DNA of 64,000 nucleotides from Roseateles saccharophilus (lineage in GTDB: Bacteria; Pseudomonadota; Gammaproteobacteria; Burkholderiales; Burkholderiaceae_C). The notes under the pieces were generated by a model, which was given only the letters and a program-made list of their open reading frames with translations, had not been told where the DNA came from and did no database searches. Below, one piece after another: positions 38,291-47,356 of this stretch. Position 1 is the first letter of the stretch; the number at the start of each line of letters is the position of its first letter. The stretch is taken from the NCBI RefSeq assembly GCF_004342485.1, contig NZ_SMBU01000015.1, positions 51,607-115,606 of the forward strand. Reading direction: 5' to 3'. The translations under genes were made by a program, and so were the position numbers.

Positions 38291-39724
38291 ATGAGCTCCA
38301 AATTGAAAGTCGCCGGCTGGGTTGCCCTCGGCGCCGTGGCAGGTGCCCTCGCCACGATGCAGCTCCAGGCCAATGCGCGCAGCAGCCTGTCGCCGCTCCC
38401 GCTCGAAGAGATGCAACAGCTCGCCGCGGTCTTCGGCATCGTCAAGAGCGACTACGTCGAGCCGGTCGACGAGAAGAAGCTGATCAACGACGCGATCGCC
38501 GGCATGGTGTCCGGGCTCGATCCGCACTCCCAGTTCTTCGACAAGAAGAGCTTCAAGGAATTCCGTGAAGGCACGACCGGCAAGTTCGTCGGCGTCGGCA
38601 TCGAGATCGGCATGGAGGACGGCCTCGTCAAGATCGTCTCCCCCATCGAAGGCTCGCCCGCCTACCGCGCCGGCCTGAAGAGCGGCGACCTGATCAGCCG
38701 CATCGACGACACCGCCGTGCGCGGCCTGAGCATCGACCAGGCGGTCAAGAAGATGCGCGGCGAACCGGCCACCAAGGTCAGCCTGACGATCTACCGCAAG
38801 GCCGAGAACCGCACCTTCCCCGTGACCATCACCCGCGAGGAGATCAAGGTCCAGAGCGTGCGCGCCAAGGTCGTCGAACCCGGCTACGCCTGGATCCGCG
38901 TCAGCCAGTTCCAGGAACGCACCGTCGACGACTTCGCCAGGAAGCTCGAGGAGATCTACAAGCAGGAGCCCAAGCTCAAGGGCCTGGTGCTCGACCTGCG
39001 CAACGACCCGGGCGGCCTGCTCGAGGGCGCCGTGGCCATCTCGTCGGCCTTCCTGCCGCAGGACGTCGAGGTCGTCTCCACCAACGGCCAGGTCCCCGAG
39101 TCCAAGGCCAGCTACAAGGCCAACCCCGACGATTACCGCCGCCGCAGCGGCGACGACCCGCTCAAGCGCCTGCCCATCGCGCTGAAGACCGTGCCCCTGG
39201 TGGTGCTGGTCAACGAGGGCTCGGCCAGCGCCAGCGAGATCGTCGCCGGGGCACTGCAAGACCATCACCGCGCCACGCTGATGGGCGCCCAGACCTTCGG
39301 CAAGGGCTCGGTCCAGACCGTGCGCCAGCTCGGCCCCGAGACGGCGCTGAAGATCACGACCGCGCGCTACTACACGCCGAGCGGCCGCTCCATCCAGGCC
39401 AAGGGCATCGTGCCCGACGTGATGCTGGACGAGACCGCCGAAGGCAATGTGTTCGCCGCGCTGCGCATGCGCGAGGCCGACCTCGAGAAGCACCTGGCCA
39501 ACGGCCCCGAGGAAGACGCCGCCCGCCTGAAGGCCCGCGAGGAAGCCCGCGCCAAGCTGGAGGCCGAGTTCGCCAAGCGCGCCGAGCCGCCCAAGCCCCT
39601 GCCCGAGTTCGGCTCGGCCGAGGACTTCCCGCTGGTCCAGGCCATGAACCAGCTCAAGGGCCAGCCGGTCATCGCGTCCAAGACCGCCGTCGAGCGCAAG
39701 GCCGAAGCCAAGCCGTCCGAGTGA
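38291..39724 (+). CDS. ctpA: C-terminal processing protease, S41 family
   Basis: 477 residues. An N-terminal signal/anchor (VAGWVALGAVAGALATM) is followed by the GMVSGLDPHSQFFD segment, a PDZ domain (about 90-180, VGIEIGMEDG, AGLKSGDLISRID), and the peptidase core with catalytic Ser in EGSASASEIVAG and Lys in FGKGSVQT. A charged C-terminal tail of about 90 residues ends the protein. CtpA proteases act in the periplasm on envelope proteins and cell-wall hydrolases. A bidirectional-looking terminator follows. Confidence 0.95.
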   Translation: MSSKLKVAGWVALGAVAGALATMQLQANARSSLSPLPLEEMQQLAAVFGIVKSDYVEPVDEKKLINDAIAGMVSGLDPHSQFFDKKSFKEFREGTTGKFVGVGIEIGMEDGLVKIVSPIEGSPAYRAGLKSGDLISRIDDTAVRGLSIDQAVKKMRGEPATKVSLTIYRKAENRTFPVTITREEIKVQSVRAKVVEPGYAWIRVSQFQERTVDDFARKLEEIYKQEPKLKGLVLDLRNDPGGLLEGAVAISSAFLPQDVEVVSTNGQVPESKASYKANPDDYRRRSGDDPLKRLPIALKTVPLVVLVNEGSASASEIVAGALQDHHRATLMGAQTFGKGSVQTVRQLGPETALKITTARYYTPSGRSIQAKGIVPDVMLDETAEGNVFAALRMREADLEKHLANGPEEDAARLKAREEARAKLEAEFAKRAEPPKPLPEFGSAEDFPLVQAMNQLKGQPVIASKTAVERKAEAKPSE

Positions 39725-39748
39725 TCGCCAGCGTTACGTGTTGACGAA

Positions 39749-39778
39749 CAGGCCTCCTTGCGAGGCCTGTTTGCTTTT
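39749..39778 (+). terminator. Rho-independent terminator of ctpA
   Basis: CAGGCCTC (39749-39756) pairs with GAGGCCTG (39762-39769) around CTTGC, followed by TTTGCTTTT. It sits between convergent genes and may also stop the opposite transporter transcript. Confidence 0.88.
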
Positions 39779-40956
39779 CAGCGCCGCCGGGCCACCACCA
39801 ACGCGCCCAAGGCCGCCGCCGCACCCAGCGCCGGCACCGCCCGCCAACCCAGCGACGCCAGCAGCACCGACCCCAGCGCCGCGCCGCTCGCCATGCCGAC
39901 GAACATCGAGCTGACCAGCACCGCGTTGAGCCGGCTGCGTGAGGCCGGGTCCAGGCTGTAGATGACGCTCTGGTGCGAGACCAGCGCCGCCTGCACGCCG
40001 AGATCGAAGACGACGGCCACGCCGACCATCAGCCACAGCGAGGCCGGCGCCAGGGCCTGCACGGCGAAGGCGGCCAGCACCAGCAGCGCGCCGACGCGGA
40101 TGACGGCCTGCGGGCCGCGCCGGTCCGCGATGCCGCCGGCCAGCGGCGCCGCCAGCGCACCGGCCGCGCCGGCCAGGCCGAAGGCCCCCGCCACCGCGCT
40201 GCCCTGGCCGAACTCCGGCCCCGCCAGCACCAGGGCCAGCGTCGACCAGAAGGCGCTGAAGGCCACGCTCAGCAGCCCCTGGGCCAGGGCCGCGCGCCGC
40301 AGCGGCGCGTGCTTCATCCACAGCCCCGCCATCGACGCCAGCAGCGCGCCATAGCCGCCCGACGCCGCCGGCACGAAGCGCGGCAGGCTGCGCCACAGCA
40401 GCGGGATCAGCAGCGCGACGGCCACCGCCGCACTCGCATACACCGCGCGCCAGCCCGCCAGCGCGGCCAGCGAACCGGCCGCCACCCGCGACAGCAGGAT
40501 ACCCAGCAGCAGCCCCGTCATGACCTGGCCGACACGCTTGCCGCGCTCGGCCTCGGGCGCCAGCGTCGCGGCGGCCGGCACCAGGTCCTGCGCCAGCGTC
40601 GCCGTCAGCCCGATGACCACGCTGGCCAGGCAGAGCGCGCCGAAGCCGGGCGCGAGCGCGGCGAAGGCCAGGGCCGCGACCAGCGCGGCAGACTTCGCCA
40701 CGATGATGCGGCGCCGGTCGAAACGGTCGCCCAGCGGCGACAGCAGCAGGATGGCGGCACCATAGCCGAGCTGGGTCAGCGTGGGCAGCAGGCCGATGGT
40801 GGCGCCGCCGACGCCGAACTGTTCCGACAGCAGCCCGAGCAGGGGCTGCACGTAGTAGATGGAGGCAACGGCCAGGCCGGTCGCGGTGGCGAGCAGCAGG
40901 GTCAGCGCCGGGCTGAGGGCCGCCGGCAGGCTGCGGGTATCGGGGAGGGATTTCAT
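39778..40956 (-). CDS. MFS transporter, drug/metabolite efflux type
   Basis: 392 residues with 12 predicted spans. SIYYVQPLLGLLSEQFG and GYGAAILLLSPLGDRFDRRRIIV (the loop 2-3 signature) put it in the DHA1-like branch near YfcJ/YnfM-type carriers. ATG 40956 gives the usual N-terminus. It is a lone gene; no regulator is adjacent, and the substrate is unknown. Confidence 0.87.
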   Translation of the reverse strand: MKSLPDTRSLPAALSPALTLLLATATGLAVASIYYVQPLLGLLSEQFGVGGATIGLLPTLTQLGYGAAILLLSPLGDRFDRRRIIVAKSAALVAALAFAALAPGFGALCLASVVIGLTATLAQDLVPAAATLAPEAERGKRVGQVMTGLLLGILLSRVAAGSLAALAGWRAVYASAAVAVALLIPLLWRSLPRFVPAASGGYGALLASMAGLWMKHAPLRRAALAQGLLSVAFSAFWSTLALVLAGPEFGQGSAVAGAFGLAGAAGALAAPLAGGIADRRGPQAVIRVGALLVLAAFAVQALAPASLWLMVGVAVVFDLGVQAALVSHQSVIYSLDPASRSRLNAVLVSSMFVGMASGAALGSVLLASLGWRAVPALGAAAALGALVVARRR

Positions 40957-41043
40957 GGGCCGGCAGTGTGACGGCTCGCAAAAACCCTTGCCCGGAGTCT
41001 GCCCGGCCGGGGCCCCACGATGGGCAAGCACTATCCTGACGCC

Positions 41044-41799
41044 ATGAACGACGCCGACCTGCTGCGCTACTCCCGCCATCTGCTGCTCGACGAGATCGGC
41101 ATCGAGGGCCAGCAGCGCCTGCTCGACGCCAGCGCCCTCGTCGTCGGCGCCGGCGGCCTGGGCTCGCCCGTGGCCCTCTACCTCGCCTCGGCCGGCGTGG
41201 GCCGCATCACGCTGGTCGACCACGACACCGTCTCGCTGACCAATCTGCAGCGCCAGATCGCCCACGACATGACCAGCCTGGACAAGCTCAAGGTCGAATC
41301 CGCCGCCGCCCGCATGGCCGCGCTCAACCCGGCCGTGCAGGTACGCACGCTGGCGCGCAAGGCCGACGCGGCCCTGCTCGACGAGGAGCTGCCGCGCGTC
41401 GACGTCGTCATCGACTGCAGCGACAACTTCGCCACCCGCCACCTGGTCAACGCGGCCTGCGTTCGTCACGGCAGGCCCCTGGTCTCCGGCGCGGCCATCG
41501 GCTTCGACGGCCAGATCAGCGTCTACGACAGCCGCTCGGGCGAGCAGCCCTGCTATGCCTGCCTGTTCCCGCCCGAGTCGGGCTTCGAGGACGTGGCCTG
41601 CTCGACGATGGGCGTGTTCGCGCCGCTGGTGGGCATCGTCGGCAGCGTGCAGGCGGCCGAGGCGCTGAAGCTGCTGGCCGGCATCGGCGAGCCGCTGGCT
41701 GGCCGGCTGCTGATGCTCGACGGGCGGCGCATGCAATGGAGCGAGATCGCCGTGCAGCGCGACCCCGACTGCGCGGTCTGCGCCGGCCGGCGCCACTGA
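41044..41799 (+). CDS. moeB: MoeB/ThiF-type adenylyltransferase
   Basis: 251 residues. N-terminal RYSRHLLLDEIGIEGQQRL, nucleotide-binding VVGAGGLGSPVALYLA, the TLVDHD acidic strand, NLQRQI, and the zinc cysteines CYAC and CAVC (near residues 180 and 246). It adenylates the C-terminal glycine of a small sulphur-carrier protein (MoaD for molybdopterin or ThiS for thiazole). No moaD or thiS is next to it, so the choice between them is open, with MoeB favoured by length and sequence. Confidence 0.88.
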   Translation: MNDADLLRYSRHLLLDEIGIEGQQRLLDASALVVGAGGLGSPVALYLASAGVGRITLVDHDTVSLTNLQRQIAHDMTSLDKLKVESAAARMAALNPAVQVRTLARKADAALLDEELPRVDVVIDCSDNFATRHLVNAACVRHGRPLVSGAAIGFDGQISVYDSRSGEQPCYACLFPPESGFEDVACSTMGVFAPLVGIVGSVQAAEALKLLAGIGEPLAGRLLMLDGRRMQWSEIAVQRDPDCAVCAGRRH

Positions 41800-41834
41800 T
41801 GCGCGGCCGATAATGGCCGCGAGAGACCGCCCGC

Positions 41835-42809
41835 ATGCCCGCCCCCAGCCCCTCAACCTCCGACGCCGCCGCCTCGCTGTGCATCCTGGTGGTGGACGAT
41901 GACGAGGCGGTGCGCGGCAGCATCGCCTGCCACCTGGACCGGCTGGGCCATCGCGTCATCGAGGCCCGCGACGCCGTCTGGGCGCTGGAGCTCTTCGAGC
42001 GCCATCGGCCCGACCTCGTCCTCAGCGACGTCGAGATGGCCGAGTACGACGGCTGCTGGCTGGCGCGCCAGGTGCGCGAGCGCGACCAGGGCGGCTGGAC
42101 GCCCATCATCTTCCTGTCCGCGCTGACCGAGGCGACCGACGTCGCCGCCGGTATCGCCGCGGGCGCCGACGACTACCTGCTCAAGCCCGTCCACCCCATC
42201 GTACTGGAGGCCAAGCTGCACGCGATGCGCCGGCTGTGCCGGATGCGCGCGCAGCTGCAGGCACTGTCGGACGAACTGCAGCGTGCCAATGTCGAGCTGC
42301 AGCGCCTGGCCTGGCACGACGGCCTGACCGGGCTGCTGAACCGGCGCGGCCTCGACGAGCACCTCGACGCGGCCATCGGCCTCGCGCAGCGCAGCGGCAC
42401 GCCGCTGACCATCATGCTTTGCGACGTGGACCACTTCAAGCGCTACAACGACGCGCTCGGCCACCATGCCGGTGACGACTGCCTGCGCCGCGTCGCCGCG
42501 CTGCTGAAGCAGCTGGCGCGGCGCCCGATGGACTCGGTCGCCCGCTACGGCGGCGAGGAGTTCGCCCTCGTGCTGCCCGACACGCCGCGTGCCGGCGCGC
42601 GCACGCTGGCCCACGCCATCACGCGCGTCTTCGGGAGCGCGGCCCTGCCCCACCCCGACTCTTCCGTCGCCGCCCACGTCACGCTGTCGGGCGGCATCAC
42701 CACCTGCGACCCCGGCACCGCCACCCCCGCCGCCACGCTGCTGCAGCGCGCCGACGAGGCCCTCTATCTCGCCAAATCGCAGGGCCGCAACCGCTTCGCC
42801 AGCCTGTGA
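41835..42809 (+). CDS. Response regulator diguanylate cyclase (REC-GGDEF)
   Basis: 324 residues. The receiver domain (about 15-130) has the acidic pocket VVDDDE, the phospho-acceptor Asp65 in LVLSDVEMAEYDG and Lys in YLLKPVHP. A helix-rich linker (residues 135-165) joins it to a GGDEF domain with the active GGEEF variant; RPMD five residues before it is the inhibitory I-site. It resembles PleD/WspR-type output proteins. The partner kinase is not adjacent. Confidence 0.93.
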   Translation: MPAPSPSTSDAAASLCILVVDDDEAVRGSIACHLDRLGHRVIEARDAVWALELFERHRPDLVLSDVEMAEYDGCWLARQVRERDQGGWTPIIFLSALTEATDVAAGIAAGADDYLLKPVHPIVLEAKLHAMRRLCRMRAQLQALSDELQRANVELQRLAWHDGLTGLLNRRGLDEHLDAAIGLAQRSGTPLTIMLCDVDHFKRYNDALGHHAGDDCLRRVAALLKQLARRPMDSVARYGGEEFALVLPDTPRAGARTLAHAITRVFGSAALPHPDSSVAAHVTLSGGITTCDPGTATPAATLLQRADEALYLAKSQGRNRFASL

Positions 42810-42846
42810 AGGCGGTGCCCGCCCTGCGTCCCGCAACCCGCCCCCC

Positions 42847-43725
42847 ATGAACCGCCGACTCGACCTGACCGCCCGCAACTTCCCGTCCGCCAAGGACGAG
42901 TGCGAGGCCCTGACCCCGCATCCCAACTACGACGGCCCCGGCAGCGCCTACGAGCTGGCCTTCAAGGACGAGGCCTTCCTGCTGCGCGACGACATGCGCC
43001 CGGTGCGCATGCAGCTGGAGCTGCTCAAGCCCGAGCTGCAGCTGACCGAGCAAGGCGTGCGCAGCACCGTCGTCATCTTCGGCAGCGCCCGCATCCCGCC
43101 GCGCGACGCCGCCGAGCAGCGCGTGGCCGCGGCCGAGGCCGGCGGCGAGCCCGACGCCATCCGCCGCGCCCGCATGCAGCTGGACATGAGCCGCTACTAC
43201 GAGGAGGCGCGCAACCTGGCCAAGCTGATCACCGAGGGCTCGGCGGCGCGCGGCGAGCCCATCTATGTCGTCACCGGCGGCGGCCCCGGCATCATGGAAG
43301 CCGGCAACCGCGGCGCCTTCGACGCCGGCGGCAAGAGCGTGGGCCTGAACATCGTGCTGCCCCACGAGCAGCGGCCCAACCCCTACATCACGCCGGAGTT
43401 GTGCTTCCGCTTCCACTACTTCGCGCTGCGCAAGATGCACTTCCTGATGCGCTCGGTCGCACTGGTCTGCTTCCCAGGCGGCTTCGGCACGCTGGACGAG
43501 CTGTTCGAGAGCATGACGCTGATGCAGACGGGCAAGAGCCGCCGCCGTCCCATCCTCCTGTTCGGCCGCGAGTTCTGGAGCCGGCTGATCAACTTCGACC
43601 TGCTGCTCGAGACCGGCATGATCAGCCCCGGCGACGAGCGCATGTTCCACTACGTCGAGACCGCCGAGGAAGCCTGGGCGCTGCTCGAAACCGAATACGA
43701 ACTCGCCACCACGCCCACGCTATGA
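42847..43725 (+). CDS. LOG-family protein (TIGR00730-like)
   Basis: 292 residues. The signature VVTGGGPGIMEAGNRGAF and CFPGGFGTLDELFE (PGGxGTxxE) is complete. LOG proteins cleave cytokinin ribotides or related nucleoside monophosphates (phosphoribohydrolase); this longer form has an extra 75-residue N-terminal region and an insert with EQRVAAAEAGGEPDAIRRARMQ. The stop overlaps the arginase start by four bases, an operon whose metabolic logic is not obvious. Confidence 0.9.
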   Translation: MNRRLDLTARNFPSAKDECEALTPHPNYDGPGSAYELAFKDEAFLLRDDMRPVRMQLELLKPELQLTEQGVRSTVVIFGSARIPPRDAAEQRVAAAEAGGEPDAIRRARMQLDMSRYYEEARNLAKLITEGSAARGEPIYVVTGGGPGIMEAGNRGAFDAGGKSVGLNIVLPHEQRPNPYITPELCFRFHYFALRKMHFLMRSVALVCFPGGFGTLDELFESMTLMQTGKSRRRPILLFGREFWSRLINFDLLLETGMISPGDERMFHYVETAEEAWALLETEYELATTPTL

Positions 43726-44642
43726 CCAAGCTCAGAAACGTCTCCCTGATCGGCGCACCCACCGACATCGGCGCCGGCGCGCGCGGTGCCAGCATGGGCC
43801 CCGAGGCGATGCGCGTCGCCGGCCTCGCCGAGGCGCTGCGCGCCCGCGGCGTCGACGTCGTCGACCGCGGCAACCTCAGCGGCCCGGCCAACCCCTGGCT
43901 GCCGCCGGTCGACGGCTACCGCCACCTCAATGAGGTCGTCGCCTGGAACCAGGCCGTGCACGAGGCCGTCTACGCCGAACTGAAGACCGGCCGCATGCCC
44001 ATCCTGCTCGGCGGCGACCATTGCCTGGGCCTGGGCTCCATCAGCGCCGTCGCCCGCCACTGCCGCGACGCCGGCAAGAAGCTGCGCGTGCTGTGGCTGG
44101 ACGCCCATGCCGACTTCAACACCAGCGTGCTGACCCCCAGCGGCAATATCCACGGCATGCCGGTGGCCTGCCTGTGCGGCTTCGGGCCGCAGGCCCTCAT
44201 CGAGATCGGCGGCCATGTGCCCGCTATTCAAGCGAAATGGGTCCGCCAGATCGGCATCCGCAGCGTCGACGAGGGCGAGCGCCGCTTCGTGCACGAGCAG
44301 GACCTCGAGGTCTTCGACATGCGCTTCATCGACGAGATGGGCATGCGCCACACGATGGAGCTGGCCCTGGCCACGCTGGACGACAACACCCATCTGCATG
44401 TCAGCTTCGACGTCGACTTCCTCGACCCGGTGATGGCGCCCGGCGTCGGCACCACGGTGCCCGGTGGCCCGACCTACCGCGAGGCCCACCTCTGCATGGA
44501 GATGATCGCCGACACCGGCCGCATGGCTTCCATGGACCTGATGGAGCTGAACCCGGCGCTCGACGAGAAGAACCGCACCGCCCTGGTCGCGCTGGACCTG
44601 ATCGAAAGCCTCTTCGGCAAGAGCACGCTGATGCGCAAGTAA
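43722..44642 (+). CDS. rocF: Arginase
   Basis: 306 residues of the ureohydrolase family, with binuclear manganese ligands in GGDHCLGLGS, WLDAHADFN and SFDVDFLDP. VPGGPTYREAH near the C-terminus is characteristic of arginases rather than agmatinases. It hydrolyses arginine to ornithine and urea. Its start overlaps the LOG-family stop (ATGA). Confidence 0.92.
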   Translation: MTKLRNVSLIGAPTDIGAGARGASMGPEAMRVAGLAEALRARGVDVVDRGNLSGPANPWLPPVDGYRHLNEVVAWNQAVHEAVYAELKTGRMPILLGGDHCLGLGSISAVARHCRDAGKKLRVLWLDAHADFNTSVLTPSGNIHGMPVACLCGFGPQALIEIGGHVPAIQAKWVRQIGIRSVDEGERRFVHEQDLEVFDMRFIDEMGMRHTMELALATLDDNTHLHVSFDVDFLDPVMAPGVGTTVPGGPTYREAHLCMEMIADTGRMASMDLMELNPALDEKNRTALVALDLIESLFGKSTLMRK

Positions 44643-44656
44643 AGGTGACCTGAGCC

Positions 44657-45490
44657 ATGGACGCCACCCCCTACCTCCTCGTCCAGCTCAGCGACCCGCA
44701 CATCACACGACCGGGCCGGCTGGTCTGCGGCCGCGTCGACACGGCGGCCGCGTTGCGCCATGCGGTGGCGCGCGTGCTGCAGATCCGGCCGCGGCCGGTG
44801 GCCGTGCTGATCAGCGGTGACCTCGTCGATGCCGGCCACGCAGCCGAATACACCCAGCTGCGCGAGCTGCTCACGCCGCTGCTCGACGCCGGCCTGCCGC
44901 TGGCGCTGCTGCCCGGTAACCACGACGCCCGCGGCCCGCTGCAGGCGGCCTTCGCCGGCCTGCCGGGCGTGCATTGCGGCCAGCCGGGCGCCGCGGCCAT
45001 CCAGTACGCGCTGGACCTGCCCGGGCCGCTGCGCCTCGTCGTGCTCGACAGCCTCGTGTCTGGCCGGCCCCACGGCGGCTTCGATGACGCCCGGCTGGAC
45101 GAGGCCCGCGCGCTGCTGGCCGAGCGCCCGTCCATGCCCACCGTCGTCGCGCTGCACCACCCGCCCCATGCGACCGGCCTCGCCGCGATGGACGCGATGG
45201 CCCTGCAGCAGGGACTGGAAGGCTTCGAGGCGCTGATCGCGGAACACCCGCAGGTGCAGCGCGTCGTCTGCGGCCACCTGCACCGCATGACGCTGGGCCG
45301 CGTCGCGCACGCCAGCGTCGTCAGCGCGCCGTCCACCGCCCACCAGCTGGCGCTGGAGCTGGCGCCCGACGCACCGCTGGCCGCCGCTCTGGAGACGCCG
45401 GGCTGGCTCGTCCATGCCTGGGGGCCGGGGCTGGAGCTGGTCACGCATCTCGCGCAGGCGGGCAACCCCGAGGTCATCCCGGATATCTAG
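44657..45490 (+). CDS. CpdA-like calcineurin-type phosphoesterase
   Basis: 277 residues, cytoplasmic (no signal). Metal-binding blocks LSDPHI, ISGDLVD, LPGNHDARG, ALHHPPH and CGHLHR are all present, the spacing being that of class III cyclic nucleotide phosphodiesterases such as CpdA. It may hydrolyse cAMP or another phosphodiester. It follows arginase by 14 bases, so it may belong to the same transcript. Confidence 0.82.
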   Translation: MDATPYLLVQLSDPHITRPGRLVCGRVDTAAALRHAVARVLQIRPRPVAVLISGDLVDAGHAAEYTQLRELLTPLLDAGLPLALLPGNHDARGPLQAAFAGLPGVHCGQPGAAAIQYALDLPGPLRLVVLDSLVSGRPHGGFDDARLDEARALLAERPSMPTVVALHHPPHATGLAAMDAMALQQGLEGFEALIAEHPQVQRVVCGHLHRMTLGRVAHASVVSAPSTAHQLALELAPDAPLAAALETPGWLVHAWGPGLELVTHLAQAGNPEVIPDI

Positions 45491-45518
45491 TCGCAGGCCA
45501 AGTGCGAGGATGCGGCAC

Positions 45519-46940
45519 ATGAAGAAGTCGCTTGCCCTCCTTGCCCTCACGCTGGCTGCCCAGGCCTTCGCACAGGCGCCTCAAGCGCCCGGCGACACCG
45601 AGCGCTACACCCTCTTCCAGGCCCCCTTCACGCTGCTGCGCGATGCCCAGCTCTTCGACGGCAGCGGTGGCGCGCCGCGCGAGCACATGAGCGTGCTGAT
45701 CCGCGACGGCCGCATCGCCTCCGTGGCCCCCGACGCCGAGCTGAAAGCCCCCGCCGGCGCCCTCGTCAAGGACCTGGCCGGCGCCGCGCTGATGCCCGGC
45801 TTCGTGCTGCTGCACGAGCACCTTTTCTACCCGACCGAGCGTGGCAGCTACGGCGCCTTCTTCCAGAGCTTCCCGCTGCTCTACCTGGCCGCCGGCGTGA
45901 CGACGCTGCGCACGGCCGGCAGCATGAGCCCCTATGCCGACCTCAACACCTGGAAGGACATCCGCGAGGGCAAGGCAGTCGGCCCCGACATGGACGTGAC
46001 CGCGCCCTTTCTGAACGGCATCCAGGCCTTCGTCGCCCAGGTGCCGCGGCTGGCCTCGGCCGAGGACGCCGTGCGCCAGGTCGGCTACTGGGCCGACGTG
46101 GGCGCCACCTCCTACAAGGGCTATATGCACCTGACGCGCGAGCAGCTCGGGGCCATCGTCAAGGCCGCCCACGAACGCAAGGCCAAGGTGACCGCCCATC
46201 TCTGCGCCGTGACCTATGCCGAGGCCGCCGGCATGGGCATCGACAACCTCGAGCACGGCTTCTTCGCGTCCAGCGACTTCGTCGACGGCAAGCAGGCCGA
46301 CGCCTGCCCCAGCGGCGACGCCGTGCCGCGCTCCCTCGACGCGCTGGCCACCGACGACCCACGCATGGCCGCGTTGCAGCGCGAACTGATTGACCGCAAG
46401 GTGGCCCTGACCTCGACGCTGACCGTCTTCGAGACCTTCTCCCACGGCCGGCCGATGGCACCCACCGCCGCGCTGGACCTGCTGATGCCGCAGCTGCGCG
46501 AGCAATACGTGGCACGCTACACCGCCATTCAGCGCGGCGGCCCCAACGTCTACGGCCGTGTGCTGCCCAAGGACATGGCCTGGGAAAAGCAGTTCGCCGA
46601 CGCCGGCGGCCTGCTCGTCGCCGGCACCGACCCGACAGGCTATGGCGGCGTCATCCCGGGGTATTCGTCGCTGCGCCAGTTCGAACTGCTGCGCGAGGCC
46701 GGCTTCGACGCCGCCGCGACGGTGAAGATCATGACGGCCAACGGCGCCACCTACCTCGGCCGCGGCGCCGACATCGGCCGCATCGCCCCGGGGCTGCGCG
46801 CCGACCTGATCGCGTTCGCGGCACCACTGGATGCGGCCAAGCCGGCCCTGCCCGAGGTCGCGTGGACGATGAAGACGGGGCGGGCCTGGGACCGCGCCAA
46901 GATCCTGAATGCCTGGAAGGGGCAGGTGGGGCTGCGCTGA
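45519..46940 (+). CDS. Secreted amidohydrolase (imidazolonepropionase-like)
   Basis: 473 residues with a signal peptide MKKSLALLALTLAAQAFAQ; ATG 45519 is preferred over 45510 because GAGGA is eight bases before it. The amidohydrolase metal site can be followed: HEH in LLHEHLF, the lysine in TSYKGYMHL, His in VTAHLC, His in LEHGFF and Asp in VAGTDPTG. The group includes exported prolidases and acyl-peptide hydrolases. The substrate is unknown. Confidence 0.85.
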   Translation: MKKSLALLALTLAAQAFAQAPQAPGDTERYTLFQAPFTLLRDAQLFDGSGGAPREHMSVLIRDGRIASVAPDAELKAPAGALVKDLAGAALMPGFVLLHEHLFYPTERGSYGAFFQSFPLLYLAAGVTTLRTAGSMSPYADLNTWKDIREGKAVGPDMDVTAPFLNGIQAFVAQVPRLASAEDAVRQVGYWADVGATSYKGYMHLTREQLGAIVKAAHERKAKVTAHLCAVTYAEAAGMGIDNLEHGFFASSDFVDGKQADACPSGDAVPRSLDALATDDPRMAALQRELIDRKVALTSTLTVFETFSHGRPMAPTAALDLLMPQLREQYVARYTAIQRGGPNVYGRVLPKDMAWEKQFADAGGLLVAGTDPTGYGGVIPGYSSLRQFELLREAGFDAAATVKIMTANGATYLGRGADIGRIAPGLRADLIAFAAPLDAAKPALPEVAWTMKTGRAWDRAKILNAWKGQVGLR

Positions 46941-46943
46941 ACG

Positions 46944-46972
46944 GGGAATAAAGCGGAGCCTGCGCCAGTAGT
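46944..46972 (+). promoter_or_regulatory. ECF-type promoter motif before the cytochrome c gene
   Basis: GGGAATAAA (46944-46952), 15 bases, then GTA (46968). The identical arrangement is at 55072-55098 before the ECF sigma operon. Transcription would start at or near the ATG at 46979, implying a leaderless or almost leaderless message, which is a caveat. Confidence 0.5.
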
Positions 46973-46978
46973 GCAGGC

Positions 46979-47356
46979 ATGAACAAGATCCCCGCTCTTC
47001 CCACTCTTCTCGCCCTGCTCATGCCGCTGGCTGCTACGGCCGCACCCGATGCCAGCCGCGGCCAGGCCATCTACCAGGCCCGCTGCACCGCCTGCCATTC
47101 GCCGGACTTCAACGGCGTCGGCCCCGCGCATCGTGGCGTGTTCGGGCGGCTGGCCTGCACGGCCAAGGGCTATGCGAGCTATTCGGCGGCGCTGAAAAAG
47201 TCAGGTCTCACCTGGACCGAGGCCAACCTCGACCGCTGGCTGGCCGACCCCGAGACCCTGGTGCCGGGGCAGGCCATGGGCATCAGCCTGCCCGACGCGG
47301 CAGAGCGGGCCGACGTGATCGCCTTCCTGAAGACGCTGGCAAAGGCGAAGGATTAA
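46979..47356 (+). CDS. Periplasmic class I cytochrome c
   Basis: 125 residues with a signal peptide ending ATAAP. Heme motif CTACH at 36-40, and the probable axial methionine in LVPGQAMGISLPD near 96. The fold resembles short cytochrome c2/c551 types, with GVGPAHRGVFGR typical of c-type cytochromes using an Arg near the propionates. The promoter shares an ECF-type motif with the cupredoxin-sigma operon, so it may serve the same copper/redox response. Its stop shares TTAA with the convergent gene's stop. Confidence 0.88.
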   Translation: MNKIPALPTLLALLMPLAATAAPDASRGQAIYQARCTACHSPDFNGVGPAHRGVFGRLACTAKGYASYSAALKKSGLTWTEANLDRWLADPETLVPGQAMGISLPDAAERADVIAFLKTLAKAKD